A stretch of DNA of 64,000 nucleotides from Benincasa hispida (taxonomy: Eukaryota; Streptophyta; Magnoliopsida; Cucurbitales; Cucurbitaceae). Under the pieces are notes generated by a model. That model was not told where the DNA came from. It made no database searches and saw nothing but the letters and a program-made list of their open reading frames with translations. Position 1 is the first letter of the stretch, and each line of letters begins with the position of its first letter. The stretch spans positions 48,734,043 through 48,798,042 of the forward strand of contig NC_052358.1 in NCBI RefSeq assembly GCF_009727055.1, read 5' to 3'. A program made the translations under genes and the position numbers. Positions 42,720 to 54,279 of the stretch are shown here, piece after piece.

Positions 42720-44450
42720 TATTATATTTTAATTTCTTAGGTGGATGTGGAGACATGGGTTAGCTTTTTGAATCTGTTTATTTAAATCCCATTTCTTATG
42801 TAATTCTGAATAAAATATTTAATGGGAGAGAGATGAAGGAGGTGGTAGCTTGGTAGGGGACCAAAATTACTGTGGGAGGGAATCTCTTTTGCAGGTGAAA
42901 TTAATATCTATTATTTTGCTCCCTCTTTATAAGATCACATTAAAATTTATTATTTATTTATTTGATTTTTTAATACATTTTTAATTTTTTTAATTGAATA
43001 ATATATGAGTACAATGGAGATTCGTATTGTTGATCGGTTGGTTGATAAGATAATATCTTAATAAATTAATATGCTTAATTTTTTAGTATGACAAATGGAG
43101 TATGAGATTTTAAACATTTGACTTCTACAAAAGAAGTATAATGTAGATGTCAATATTGCTGAGCTATACTTATATGGGCAAACTATGCACATGTTGGAAC
43201 TTGGAATAGGTGGAAAAAAAAATTTAAATATTTAGATGTAAGTAATGTCTTATCAATTGAGTTATGTTCATGTTAAAAATTATCATCAATGTTAAGGATA
43301 ATAGAAAATACTAATAATATTTGTTTGTAATTAGTGGTATATTATCATGTAATATTTTATTAAATTATCAGGTTAAATAACAACTTTACTCTTTGAATTT
43401 AGGTTTGTTTCTTAGTAATTTTGTCTTAGTTCGATAACATCAGGAGTGAGGGATATTCAAACATTTAACCTTTTGGTCAATAACACACATCTAGGCTAAT
43501 TGAACTATATTTATGTTGACATGTCGTATCTAGTAAGTCATTGAGACTTTGAATATTGTGTTTAATAGGCTTATGTTATTAAATACTCCTTAGCTTAATG
43601 CTTTTGTGTGACATAGTGACTATGCTATTTAAGAATTATGTGGTTGTTGCATGAAAAACTTAATTTATCATGTATATAAATTCGACTAGATTTTAGATTG
43701 GGTATATTTTATGGTATTATAAAATAATAGTAAAAGTTTAAGGACTAAATTTATTATTTAATTGAAGAAAAATTAAAGCATTTCTAAATCCTTTGGTAGT
43801 TTGAGGGCATAAAAAGCAATGGTTTAATTTTTTTAGTTTAAAAAAAAAAATAATAAGAATAACAAAGAGAATTTAATCGAGTATAGAAATAGAGGTGATT
43901 AAACTTAATAATGTGACTATTTACCTTACATAGACTGAATTCTTCATTAAGGAAGCTAATTAAGGGGCTTTTTCAAGTACGTGGAGATATCACTTTCCGT
44001 CATACTTTTTATTGTCACAATATTTTAGCTCACTCTCTTGTCTATCAGATGATAAAAGTTCATCAAATGTTTTTGTTTAGAGATTTTGCTTCCTTTGTGG
44101 TTTACCGATTTTATCTTCCAAGATCTTATTATCTAAGTTTGTCATATTTTCTTAGAAAAAAAATTGATCAAACTCAAAGTCTAACTTTTTTTTCCCTTCT
44201 CTCCTCTTTTTGGAGAACAACTCAAAGTCTAACTTAGTTGGTAAGAGTCGTGAGACTATCTTTCCCTAATTTTGTCGATATTTAGGGATTTTTTATATGA
44301 TAGCAAATTTCTTTGGGGAGAAAAAATTTCAGCTGTATTATTAATTACAATTTTTTTTTTTTATATAAACACCGAAAAAAAGTTAATTATTTCTTGTTAT
44401 TAACTCAAATTATTAATTATTAAAAATTTATTTTAAATAATAAAACTACT
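42720..44450. other. AT-rich intergenic stretch without a gene
   Basis: Only short, unsupported open frames occur. Nothing structured was seen apart from short A and T runs. Confidence 0.6.
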
Positions 44451-44454
44451 AAAA

Positions 44455-44640
44455 ATATTTATAAATAATAACAAAAATATCGCGGTCTATCGCACAATAG
44501 ATTATTATCTGTGTCTGTCATGACAGATAGACAAACTACTAGTCTATCTTGATCTATCGCGATCTATAGTAAAATTTTGCTATATTTGTAAATATTTTAG
44601 TTCATTTTTCTATATTTGAAAAGCGTCTTTAATTATATAA
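44455..44640. repeat. Short-word repeat (tctatcgc), likely MITE end
   Basis: tcgcggtctatcgcac, tctatcttgatctatcgcgatctatag and then ttttgctatatttgtaaatattttag...tatatttgaaaa occur in this order. I know this style from high-copy Mutator-type MITEs in cucurbit genomes, but the opposite end was not identified. Confidence 0.45.
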
Positions 44641-44879
44641 TATATCTCATAATTATTTTATTAATATATAAACACAAAATTAATAATTTTTTAAAAAAAG
44701 AATTAGATAAAGAAGGCAAGGTTCGAAGCGGATAGTAAATCATTTATTATTTTCAACTCTAACCTTATCTTTAATAGAGATACTCTTGATTGTAAAAAAA
44801 GAAAAAAAATTGATTAATTTAGAATGGGTCCCTAGAATATTTTAGACAACATATTATTTTATTAATGATGCCACCTAGG

Positions 44880-45000
44880 GCTAAAATTGGAAGTTTGTCC
44901 TTTTGGAATCCACGTAGGGAAATTAAAGAGCAATCAATATTGAGGCCATTTGTAAAAGCGTTTTTCGCCATTCGATCTGCTACTCTATTACATTTCTGAT
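44880..45000 (-). pseudogene. LINE-type RNase H tail fragment
   Basis: On the minus strand it reads CHQKCNRVADRMAKNAFTNG, the N-x-V-A-x-x-x-A end of the RNase H-like domain, and continues in frame for another about 30 residues. The piece at 45430-45740 on the same strand is the upstream part of such an element. Confidence 0.55.
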
Positions 45001-45425
45001 GGCAAAAACTAAAAGAAATATTTTAAAACTGAAAAAAAAAAAAAAAAAAAATTCTCCCTTCCTGCGAGTCGTCCGCACGAGCCTTGTATGTTTTGAGGCT
45101 CTCCGCGAAGGCCGGCCTATAAAAGGCGTGACCTTTAACAGTTCATTCGCACAAATTATTTCATTTACTCTCATTCGAATGTTATCTTTTCCTCTTCTAA
45201 CTCTTCCATTTTCGTTTTCGAGCAGTAGGTTAGAAAAGGTGTGTGTTCCGATCGCTAACGATGCATTTTCGATCGGGTTTCTTTGGCTGTTTATCCTGGG
45301 GACGACGTGACAATTCTCCAGACCAGCTTGCACACTTGGGTAGAGCCGCAAAACGTTTTAAAGAGAGTGAGCTCCGCCACTCAGCCTATAATGAGTTTCT
45401 GTTTTGCAGGTTTTGTTCTTTGCTT
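45001..45425 (+). other. GC-rich block with a strong TATA box between two LINE remnants
   Basis: After an A run (45030-45049) the base composition jumps. The block holds cggcctataaaaggcgtgac (TATAAAAGG at 45117-45125), pyrimidine-rich ttcgttttcgagcag, and a gaatttct-like gtttctgttttgcagg end that looks like a splice acceptor. It has no convincing protein; the two overlapping frames of about 100 residues are not family members. The simplest reading is a solo LTR or other inserted promoter sequence. The flanks are two parts of one LINE, which shows insertion or rearrangement here. Confidence 0.4.
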
Positions 45426-45429
45426 GACT

Positions 45430-45740
45430 GTCATACCTTGACCGTTTGGTATTCTTTGTTCTGATAGCCTTGTCGTTCCAACAATTTCAATATCCAAACT
45501 CTTCTTATATTATAATTCATAATTGGTTTCTTTAACCATAAACTGTTCCTGTCGTTCCAAATAGTCCAACAAACTATTGCTATGATGCTCAACCATTTCT
45601 TGTTATAAGATGAATTGATAGCTAAATTTTTTTTCTCAGAAATAGTTATTAAAATCTTCAAATAGTAAGGGAGAAGGTACAATCGTATCCCAAATTGGTC
45701 TCACCCGAGGGCATTTGATTAAGGCATGATATATGGATTT
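45430..45740 (-). pseudogene. LINE zinc-finger RT (zf-RVT-like) fragment
   Basis: On the minus strand one reads SIYHALIKCPRVRPIWDTI, then in another frame VCWTIWNDRNSLWLKK. H-A-L-x-x-C-x-x-x-x-x-x-W followed about 60 residues later by W-x-I-W-x-x-R-N is the pattern that links the zinc-binding reverse transcriptase domain to the RNase H of plant LINEs. Confidence 0.65.
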
Positions 45741-46189
45741 TCCAGTGATGACAAAAAAAATCGGCTATTTTTGAATGGTCCCTTGATTTTGAAAGATGAG
45801 AAAAATGGCTAAATGATATATATATGATTGAGATTTAATTCAAATCTATGATGCAAAATCATAGAGGTAATATATGGTTTTTTTAATGATCTTATTACCA
45901 CGTTTTTTTTTTTTGGACAACACATTCTTACCATGCATTAGGTCCACTAACATAGATGATGAATTATGTTTAGACTTAAATATTAAAGTTAAAATATTTA
46001 TATTTGGACATGCAAAAAGAAGTCTATATATTTTCTTTTAAATTTAAATTTTAAAAATTTAAATTAAAACTTGTATACCAAGACAAAACTTAAGAGTGGT
46101 GTTTGGCTCACCAACCTGAGTTGAATTAAGTTGGTATATTTTACCAACTCACCTCAACTCTCCATTCTTCCAATATTTTCAGTGGCTTC

Positions 46190-46740
46190 ATCCATTAGCC
46201 ACTATCGGCGACTATCACTGTCACGCTCCAGGAACCAACTCTGGGCTCTGACAACCACCTTCAATGACAACTCCGGTGACCAACTTTGGGCTTTGACAAC
46301 CACCTTCGATGATAATTTTAGTGACCAACTACGACGACCAATTTCAGGCTTCTACAACCACCTCCGACTACAAACACTAACAAAAATCACCTTCGATGAT
46401 CACCTACGAGCGAGCAACACTGACGACCAACTTCAAGCTTTGACAACCACCTTGAATGACAAACTTCAGTAGCCAACTCCAATACCACTTTCATGCGACC
46501 AACTCAAGCTTCGACAACCACCTTCGACTACAAACTCTCAATGAAAATCATCTTTGACGATTAACTTCGACGACCACCTTTCGCACGACCACTCAGACTA
46601 TGGGAAAACTACCCTCTGACGACCAACTCCAATACCACCTTCATGTGACCAATTTCAGGCTTTAGCAACCACCTCCGACTACAACCTCCACAAGAATCAT
46701 TTTTTATTAATCAACTTGACAATCACTTTTGGACTTATTA
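46190..46740 (+). repeat. Degenerate minisatellite (gaccaact..gacaaccacct)
   Basis: Units share (t)gaccaact(tt)gggct(tt)gacaaccaccttcgatgac-like words, 45 bp apart in the first copies (about 46228, 46273) and irregular later. An open frame through it encodes a QLWALTTTF repeat, an effect of the 45-bp period; it is not called a gene. Confidence 0.75.
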
Positions 46741-46967
46741 TAAGACTGGTGACTTTATAAGAACTGATGACTATTATCGTATTGTAGGATCACTTTTGAA
46801 TTCGAAACTATAAAACTTCATCAAATACTACAATCAAACACAAGTCTCTAATGCGTTTAATTTCAACAGTATTGATGAGATCTATGATAGGAAAAAATAA
46901 AACATGGATCATCTCATCTTAAGACTTAGACTCTAATATTATAGCTATTGTCAATAACCATGAATCT

Positions 46968-49128
46968 TTGGATTGGTATCTTAATTCTCTCGTGAGTCTC
47001 GTTGTTTGTAAAGGTACACATTGTTCAATAATAAAATAAGTGTTATTAATTTTGGCATTTATCATATCCAATAATAAAGCTCCTTGCTTATCTTATGTGA
47101 ACTTAAGCAAATGTATATGTGTATACAGGTGGATCATCCCTTAAGTGATAACCTAAATAGGTCTGTTAGTATAAGAATTAGGTGGGGAACCTGGATCCTG
47201 TGACATATGGATACACCCGCTTTGTAGAATTTGCAAGTGTTGTAAACTACTACAGATGGTTGATCCTAACCATTCATGTGGAGACGTCGGCAGGGTGTCC
47301 TATATAAAGAAGTTTGTACTAAGATCTGGACCACGAGTGACTAGACTCTTATATACGCCGTTGATACTAGAGGCTTACATCTCACCTAAACGACCATAAG
47401 TGACACGACCTCAATCTTGAGTGTTTTTGGAACTCCTATCTTGAGGCGTCTTTTTGATGAGTATGGGTGAGATGTGCCAGATTGCCAACTCAACATGCCT
47501 ACCTTTTGGGGACTTGTCTGATCTGGGAGCTGAAAACTTAATCCACAAGATGGAATTCACTACTTTCCCAAACAGGGATAAGTAAAGAGATTGCTCTCTT
47601 AAGGACTGACTTTGGAGGCTTGAACATAGTTGACCACAATCTCTCTTTGGAAAGAAGACTCATTCATAATAGAACTATGGTTTATGTTCATTAGAGGAAT
47701 CAGTGGTACTTAAGAGGACAATGTAACAAGGCATAACGGTTTATGCCAGTTGTGCTTACGACGATCTGTGAAGGGTTGTTTAGCTGTAATTAAGATGACA
47801 ACATAATATATCTTGGTAAGTGAGGTTCAGTTGTCAGTCTTTACTGGAGTGTCTGACAGTTAATAGGTGATCCTGTACTAAAGAGTTTAGTCAGATTATT
47901 CATGTACCGTTGAAGCTTTGAGTTACAGAGTCAATGAAGTCTCCTTTATAGCTCAATGGATTCCTTGAGGATCAGTTCTCGTGTTGATTTGAAATGTTCA
48001 AATTGACAAGAAGTATTTTGTATTATATATGATATAATTGTATGATGTTAAGATACATCTAGTGGAGATTGATGTAAATGGGATTTACATTAAATACCAT
48101 GGAATAAAAAAGAAACTTGTTTATATTTTTCATGAGATGAAATATTAAAACTATAGGTTATAAATATAGTATGATAAGTTGGATATCATTTATATTTATA
48201 ATAATATTAATTATTGGATAATTAATTCTTTTTCTTTTAATAACCAAATTAGTGGGTGGTTATTGGAGTCATGGTAACCGTGAGTTTAAAAGAAAAATGG
48301 TTTTCCTATTTTGAAAAGAAGGTTTTTTAAACGATTGAAAAGGTTTTGAGTTTTCTCTCTCGCGCAAAAGAAACTCACAGAGTCGTCAAGTAAATACGAA
48401 TTTATTAAACGATGGCTGGGCGAGCTAAATGATCGTATAGTATTTACTAAACGATCGCATAGTTTTGCTAGACAATCGCTTTTCCTAAGTAAATGATCGT
48501 GTAGAGTCTGTAGGCGACAGATCGAGCTAAACGATGAGTTAAACGATCGCATAGCTTTTGCTAGACGATCTCTTAGCTTTATCTAAATGATTGGCCATCG
48601 ACCTATACGATAGGTCTCCGCCATCTCCCACTTGCCCAGTCGTGTACGTGATCAGTGTTTCCTCCTCCGTCTGCCTCATACCAAGTCCGAACAGAGCCCT
48701 CCCTTTGGGTTCTTACACCGAGAATACCAAGGTAGCCTTATTGGTGATGTCAGACTCAACTCGACACCGTTGAGGTTTTCTGGAGGCCGTTCATGGTGTT
48801 GTAGAAGTTGTTTGTGTTGCTGAGGAGTTCGCGGCCGAGGAAATTGTTGAGGACGAGTGCGAAGTATTCTTGTTGTGTTCGTTGCAGTGTTGCGATCGTG
48901 TAGATCGAGCATTCGAGGTTGCTGTTGTTCGAGCGATCATACGCAACAGAGCGTGGAGACTCATCTGCAAATGTTTGTAGGTTTTTCCCTTTGTGCATTT
49001 GTAGTTTTTCATGCTGTAATTTCTATAAGAATTGTATAACCGTTTGTTTGAAATTGACTGTAAATGCTTTGTTTATTCATGATTGTAATTTGGAATTATC
49101 TTTCTTCTGCTGCTCATGGAAATCTCGA
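46968..49128 (+). mobile_element. Copia-type LTR, long degenerate copy
   Basis: The middle matches the LTR at 58498-60068 and the inverse of 25043-26883: tgttgtaaact(a/c), catgtggagacgtc, gtttgtactaagatctggacc, and the end ttcttctgctgctcatgg. The start is decayed, so the left end is approximate. It contains a GATCG-rich stretch at 48380-48600 (aacgatcgcatag words). No internal coding region follows, so it is a solo or truncated LTR; it ends in the hAT gene. Confidence 0.75.
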
Positions 49129-50671
49129 ATCCTATTTTCTTCAGAATCACACTCCAATTATTTTCAAACTTAGCAATCATTCTTGATGTCATTACTTGTA
49201 TCTCCTCAACATTAGAATTAAGCCACTTAGAAAGTTCTAACCTAATTTCACAAACTTCTTCAAAAAAGATATTGGGGGTTGGATAACTTGACCCAGAAAA
49301 TAACTCAGTCATCAAGTAAAATGGTTCTAAGTTATCACACATTTCTTTTGTAAAATTTCAATCAGTATCTGGAGGAAGACAAGTGTATAGTGGTTCATGT
49401 TATTTTAGACGAGGAAAAACATCATTGTATTCTAAAGCAGTTTTGAGCATCACAAATGTTGAATTCCATCTTGTAACACAATCACGACTTAGTTTTTTAG
49501 TGCATGGAATTTGTAATTGACGAACTCCTTCTTCAAAATTTTCCTTCCTTTTTGCAGAAAGAGTCCAAATGAACAGTACCTGTAATCTTCTCTATACCAT
49601 CTGAAATTATAGCCAAACCATCTTTCACTATCAAATTCAAAATATGTGCACAACAACGAATGTGGAACAAACTTCAATTCAACTATAATGCCCTTAAATC
49701 TAACTTCCTTAATAAAATGTCAACCATCACATCATTTATTGAACAATTATCTACTGTTGAAGTGGATAATTTATGATCTATGTTCCATTAAAAAATACAT
49801 TCCATTAATTCTTCAAAAAGTAACTGTCCAGTATGTGGATGTGGCACGTGTACAAACCTAGTATAGCAGTATTATGTAATAATATGTTAAAATGAAAACT
49901 ACCTAATGAACAAAAAATATATAACAACATTAAAGATTTAAATTACCTTAAAAGTCTACTTTGCGGGACATAAGAATCATCAGTAAAATGTGTAGTGATT
50001 GTCATGTATCCCTTCTTCTGGCTAGACGCAGTCCATATGTCTGTAGTAAGAGCAACCCTACTTCTATTATTTTCCAAAAACTTCATTGTTTTAATTCTCT
50101 CTTCTTCTTAAATTTGTATTATATCTCTCCTCATCATGGTTCTTGAAATCATCTTAAACAACGGTTGAATACTACTAAAAAACTTTCTAAATCCTTTGTG
50201 TTCAACCATGTTTATTAGATATTCATGTAAAATTATAGCACAAGAAATGTCTCTTCTAGAAGCTTCATAATCAAAGAGGGTCGGATTTAGGACTACTTTT
50301 CCTTCATTGGTTTTAGTGGGTCTCAAACATTGCCTAATGTCTCTTTGTCTCTGTTAGGGACAAATTTTGAAATGGTCATGTAAATGCTTTGTCCCATTTT
50401 TAGATTCCCCTTCTAACTTTTTTCCACAATAGTTACATATTGCTTTCTTGGTGTCATTTATTTTTTTTCTTTTATAATGATTTCATACTACTGACGTCAA
50501 CCTATTACTTTTTAGTTCATCCTCATTATCATCAGTATCTAATGTAATAGGTGTGGATTGATCATCACCATTAGAAACATTGTTCATTGGGGTTAATTCG
50601 CTCATGTTCATAGATATTGAAGTTGAACCACCTTGTTTTAACTCATTATTATTCAATAGAGTCATTTTCAA
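49129..50671 (-). pseudogene. hAT transposase, broken
   Basis: On the minus strand it has a BED-type zinc finger (CNYCGKKLEGES, GTKHLHDHFKIC), a middle part (AHILNLIVKDGLAIIS; TRWNSTFVMLKTALEYNDVF) and a C-terminal part (LEPFYLMTELFSGSSYPTPN, EIRLELSKWLNS, MIAKFENNWS) in the order of plant hAT transposases. Frame changes and stops occur throughout; the first is a TGA at 50483-50485 just before the BED finger, at a position that is Trp in relatives. The protein ends where the copia-type LTR begins, so the dimerisation domain is lost. Confidence 0.88.
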
Positions 50672-50732
50672 ATTTCACCTACAAATAGTCGATAGTAACA
50701 AAACAATCACAAAATCAAACAACAAAAATTGA

Positions 50733-50840
50733 ATTTGTACACCAAAAATCAAATTTGTACACTAAATCAAGTTTGTACACAAAATCAAATTTGTACACAA
50801 AAATCAAACAACACAATAACAAAAATCAAATTTGCACACC
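50733..50840 (-). repeat. 19-bp repeat upstream of the hAT gene
   Basis: At least four copies of aaatcaaatttgtacac(c/a) at close spacing. Confidence 0.75.
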
Positions 50841-51429
50841 AGATATCGAACAACAGTGGGACGATTCGGATTTCGGACATACCTTTGGAGTTCGAATTTC
50901 TAACAAATACAGTAGCTTATTTTAACAAACATAGTAAGAACAAAAAACAATAACAATAACTCATTTTTATCTTCTGCACACATCAAATTCAGATATAAAT
51001 CAGATCGGCCAAGGACGATTCAGACATACCAAAAATCAAATTCGGATTTCTAACTGATCAGATCAGAGATCACACATACCAAAAATCGGACATACCTTCA
51101 TATTTCTAACGATTCAAACATACCAAAAATAAAATGAATAACTATAATTCATTTTATCTTCTACACAAATCAAATCAGAAAAGGGAGATTTAGATTTCGG
51201 ACATACCTTGGGACGAAAAGACACTGACGATGCTTCAGATGACAGAAGATAGCAAGGAAGACTGATCAAGTTCGATGAGATAATGAGGAAGACATTGAGA
51301 CAGTGAAGAAAATGCGTGAGACCGACGAGGAAGACTGATCGAGTTCGATGAGACAACGAGGAAGACGCATGAGACTGGTGAGGAAGACACATGAGACCAA
51401 CGAGGAAAACAGTGAGATGGCGAGGAAGA

Positions 51430-51545
51430 TGGAGGAACGAGGAAGGTGGGATGGGATTGAGATAGAGAAACGAGGAAGGTGGGACGGGACTGAGATGGAG
51501 GAACGAGGAAGGTGGGATGGGGCTGAGACAGAAGAATGAGGAAGG
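51430..51545 (+). repeat. 33-bp minisatellite
   Basis: aacgaggaaggtgggat(g)gga recurs at 51437, 51470, 51503 and 51536, an exact 33-bp period. The open frame of 204 residues on the minus strand across it is explained by the repeat. Confidence 0.85.
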
Positions 51546-51619
51546 TGAAGCGTGAAGGTGGTCTGGTGGATGGGTGGGATTGTGAGACGATCTGAGGAAT
51601 AGGAAGTTTACTTTAGGAT

Positions 51620-51790
51620 TTTGTAATATATATATACTCGAGGTTGAGGTCGGGGAATATAATCCCTGTCCCCAGCCCCGAAATGTAAATGGGAAAAAAA
51701 ATTCCCCACTCCCTTTTCTATTCCCCATGTATTCGGGGATTCCCCTGGGCCTCGGCCTCGCGGATTAAATGGACATCTTAGTCCTCACCA
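51620..51790 (-). other. Probable 5' terminal region of the hAT element
   Basis: The minus strand reads gtccatttaatccgcgaggc, then a run rich in gggg and cccc with ggggaatccccg. GC-clustered words of this kind are common at the 5' ends of plant hAT elements. The hAT gene lies downstream on the same strand. The exact terminus and the 8-bp target duplication were not found. Confidence 0.4.
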
Positions 51791-51955
51791 CATAACTAGT
51801 TTTAGAAAATTTTTAAAAATAATTATACGAGTAGCATTACATTTTGTCTTGACACATTTATGTAAAAGTATGGAAAATCTTAGAGAAAAAATCTTCCAAT
51901 AAAACATTTTTTTTGGCAACTATTTCAAATGACACGTAACTATTTATTGGACCTT

Positions 51956-52510
51956 GATTTTAAAATGTCATTTTAGTCTTTATATTTTGAAATTTGTTCA
52001 ATTTTAGTCATCGTACTTTCAATTATCTATGTTTTAGTTCATAGACTTTCAATAAATCTTAAATCTAGTCCCCATTGCTAGTTTATTATTGATTTTTTTT
52101 TAAAAAAATTANTATATACTCGAGGTTGAGGTCGGGGAATATAATCCCTGTCCCCAGCCCCGAAATGTAAATGGGAAAAAAAATTCCCCACTCCCTTTTC
52201 TATTCCCCATGTTTTAGTTCATAGACTTTTAATAAATCTTAAATCTAGTCCCCATTGCTAGTTTATTATTGATTTTTTTTTAAAAAAATTAATCCTTAAC
52301 ATTTTTGCTATAAAATCTGAAAACATATTCGTATTTTCTTGCATAAAAATTATTGTTATTATTATTTAACCAAATTTGATAAAAATTAACTCTCAGGGAC
52401 TAAATTTAAGATTTATCGAAAATACAAAGACAAAAATTAGATAATTAAAAACATATACTAAAATTGAACAAATATCAAAATATACGGACAAAATAGTATT
52501 TTGACCGCAC
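51956..52510. mobile_element. Foldback element (MITE-like) with an assembly join inside
   Basis: The left arm (about 51957-52080: cattttagtctttatattttg, caataaatcttaaatctagtcc) is inverted at about 52375-52505 (gggactaaatttaagatttat, aaatatacggacaaaatag). The centre holds a single N at 52112 followed by a second copy of outside sequence (see findings), so its true size is uncertain. Probably an ordinary Mutator-like MITE. Confidence 0.65.
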
Positions 52511-52639
52511 CTAAATTTTAAAGTAAACCTCTCATAAATTCAAATGTAATATAATACTTTTAAGAAAAATAAAACCTCTAGAGCACCAATCACAAAACCT
52601 GCTACATTACACGTAAAACAATGTATTTTAAAATAATAT

Positions 52640-52985
52640 TTTACTTAAAAGTATCACTTTAGTCTCTATATTTTATATTTATTCCATTTTAGTTATGGTT
52701 CTTTCAACAAACCTTAAATTTGGTATTTAAAAATTATAAATTTTAAAATTTTAAAATAATAATAACATTTCCATATCAGAAAAGATATACATTATATATT
52801 TTTCAAAATTTATAAAAGGAATGTTCGCAGAGATTTTGTTAAGAAATCAACCATAAGCCAATTGTCATGATTAATTTAAGATTTATTGAAAATAGATGTA
52901 CTAAAATTGGATATTTAAAATTACATGAACCAAAATGAAATGAAATCTAACGGAAAAGAATCAAAGTGATATTTTAAATGGACAA
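52640..52985. mobile_element. Second small foldback element
   Basis: The left arm (gtatcactttagtctctatatttt, ctttcaacaaaccttaaat) is inverted at 52870-52980 (atttaagatttattgaaaa, tcaaagtgatattttaaat). The sequence resembles the neighbouring element, so both may belong to one family. Confidence 0.6.
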
Positions 52986-53499
52986 TTATATTCACATTGT
53001 CAATTGATTTTGAGACTGAACATATATGTGCTATCTAATAAATCTGAAAAGTATATATACATGCTTAGATTTTAAAAAATAAAAACTAAATTAGTATTAT
53101 TAAACAGAGCCTAAGTTGTTGATGCCAAAAAAATGTTTCAATTGTGAATTTGTATTACAGGAGAGATTTGTCTAAGTGTCTGCAAGAAAAAAGCAAATGA
53201 ACATTGTTGTCTTGCCACACACACTTTGACACTCAAGTTAGTCTTGTGTTTCTAAGTAATTAGACAATAGAGAAATAATATGGTATTTAGACGTGCCTTC
53301 GACCAATGACTTTGGTCGCTTATATAGAATAATAAAGTGTAACCGTCACTTGGGTTCCTAATTTCTCTTTTAAGTTCTTGGAACTACTGAGTAAATTTGA
53401 TGGACGGTTACACTATTATTATTGCAATGGATGCACCACTCAAATTCTCAACATCTCCTTGATGGTCTATCCCTTATGAATATGGATGACTTTTGCTTC

Positions 53500-54270
53500 A
53501 ATCGCTCAATTGAGCTCTCCTAAACTTCCTTAGGTTTTGTGCATCCTACGAACTCTACTAGGCTCTCCCCCTAGGTCCCACTGAGTTTTCTTAGGTTCTT
53601 CTAGGCTTAGAGACCTCTGAGCTCTCTTAGACTCCTTATGCGTAGGCTTTCCTTGGATTCTTTTAGACTTGTTACGCCTAGTCTCTTCTAAGCTCTATAA
53701 GTTGAGTTCTCCTAGTTTGCTCTAGGCTTAGACTTCTCATGTCTAAGCTTCATTAGACTCTCATAAGCTTTCTTAAGCTCTCCTAAGCTCCCTAAGGGGT
53801 CCTCTTGAGCTCTTTTAGGGTCCTTTTGAGCTCTATTTTAAACCCCTCCCTAGGCTCTCCTGAGCTCCACTAAACTCACTTCATGGATCCATCGAGCTCT
53901 CTAAGGCTCTCCTATGAGTCATCTTGAGCTCTCTCCTAGGCTCATTTGAGCTTCATTAAGCTCTCTTCTAAGCTCCTATGCTTCTCTAAGCTCCATTAAA
54001 CTCTCTCCTAGGCTTTTTAAACTCCAGGCTCTCCCATGTGTCCTCTTGAGCTCCATTAAACTCACCTCATGGGTCCACTGAGCTCTCTCTTAGCTCTCCT
54101 AAGCTCTCGCATGAGTTATTTTGAGCTCTCTCTTAAGCTCCATTAGGCTCTCTGAGCTCCACTAAGCTCACTCCATGGGTCCCATCGAGCTCTCTTTAAG
54201 CTCTCTCATGGATTCTTTTGAGCTCTCTTTTAGGCTTCTCTAAGTATCACTACACTCACATCATGGGTCC
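53500..54270. repeat. GAGCTC-rich degenerate repeat
   Basis: About forty occurrences of g(a/c)gctct(c/t) or aagctc, mostly in the form ctcctaagctctc(t)taggctc with intervals of roughly 10-30 bp. A longer unit includes cattaa(a/g)ctcacttcatgggtcc, seen near 53880, 54060, 54170 and 54250 (about 110-120 bp apart). It is not in frame over a useful length and no protein is predicted. Confidence 0.8.
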
Positions 54271-54279
54271 CATTGAGTT

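Noticed and set aside
44980..45351. Overlapping 103- and 123-residue frames in the GC-rich block
   Set aside because: Neither has a recognisable domain; the plus frame starts in an A run and the minus frame ends in it.
425..45412. Shared phrase gtttctgttttgcagg in the Athila LTR (about 425) and in the GC-rich block (about 45396)
   Set aside because: The flanks do not match, and a pyrimidine run before gcagg is a common splice-acceptor-like word.
46131..46472. 113-residue open frame with a QLWALTTTF repeat
   Set aside because: It follows a 45-bp minisatellite and has no relatives I know.
51114..51728. 204-residue minus-strand open frame
   Set aside because: It runs through the 33-bp minisatellite and a GC-rich hAT end; its 11-residue repeat follows the DNA repeat.
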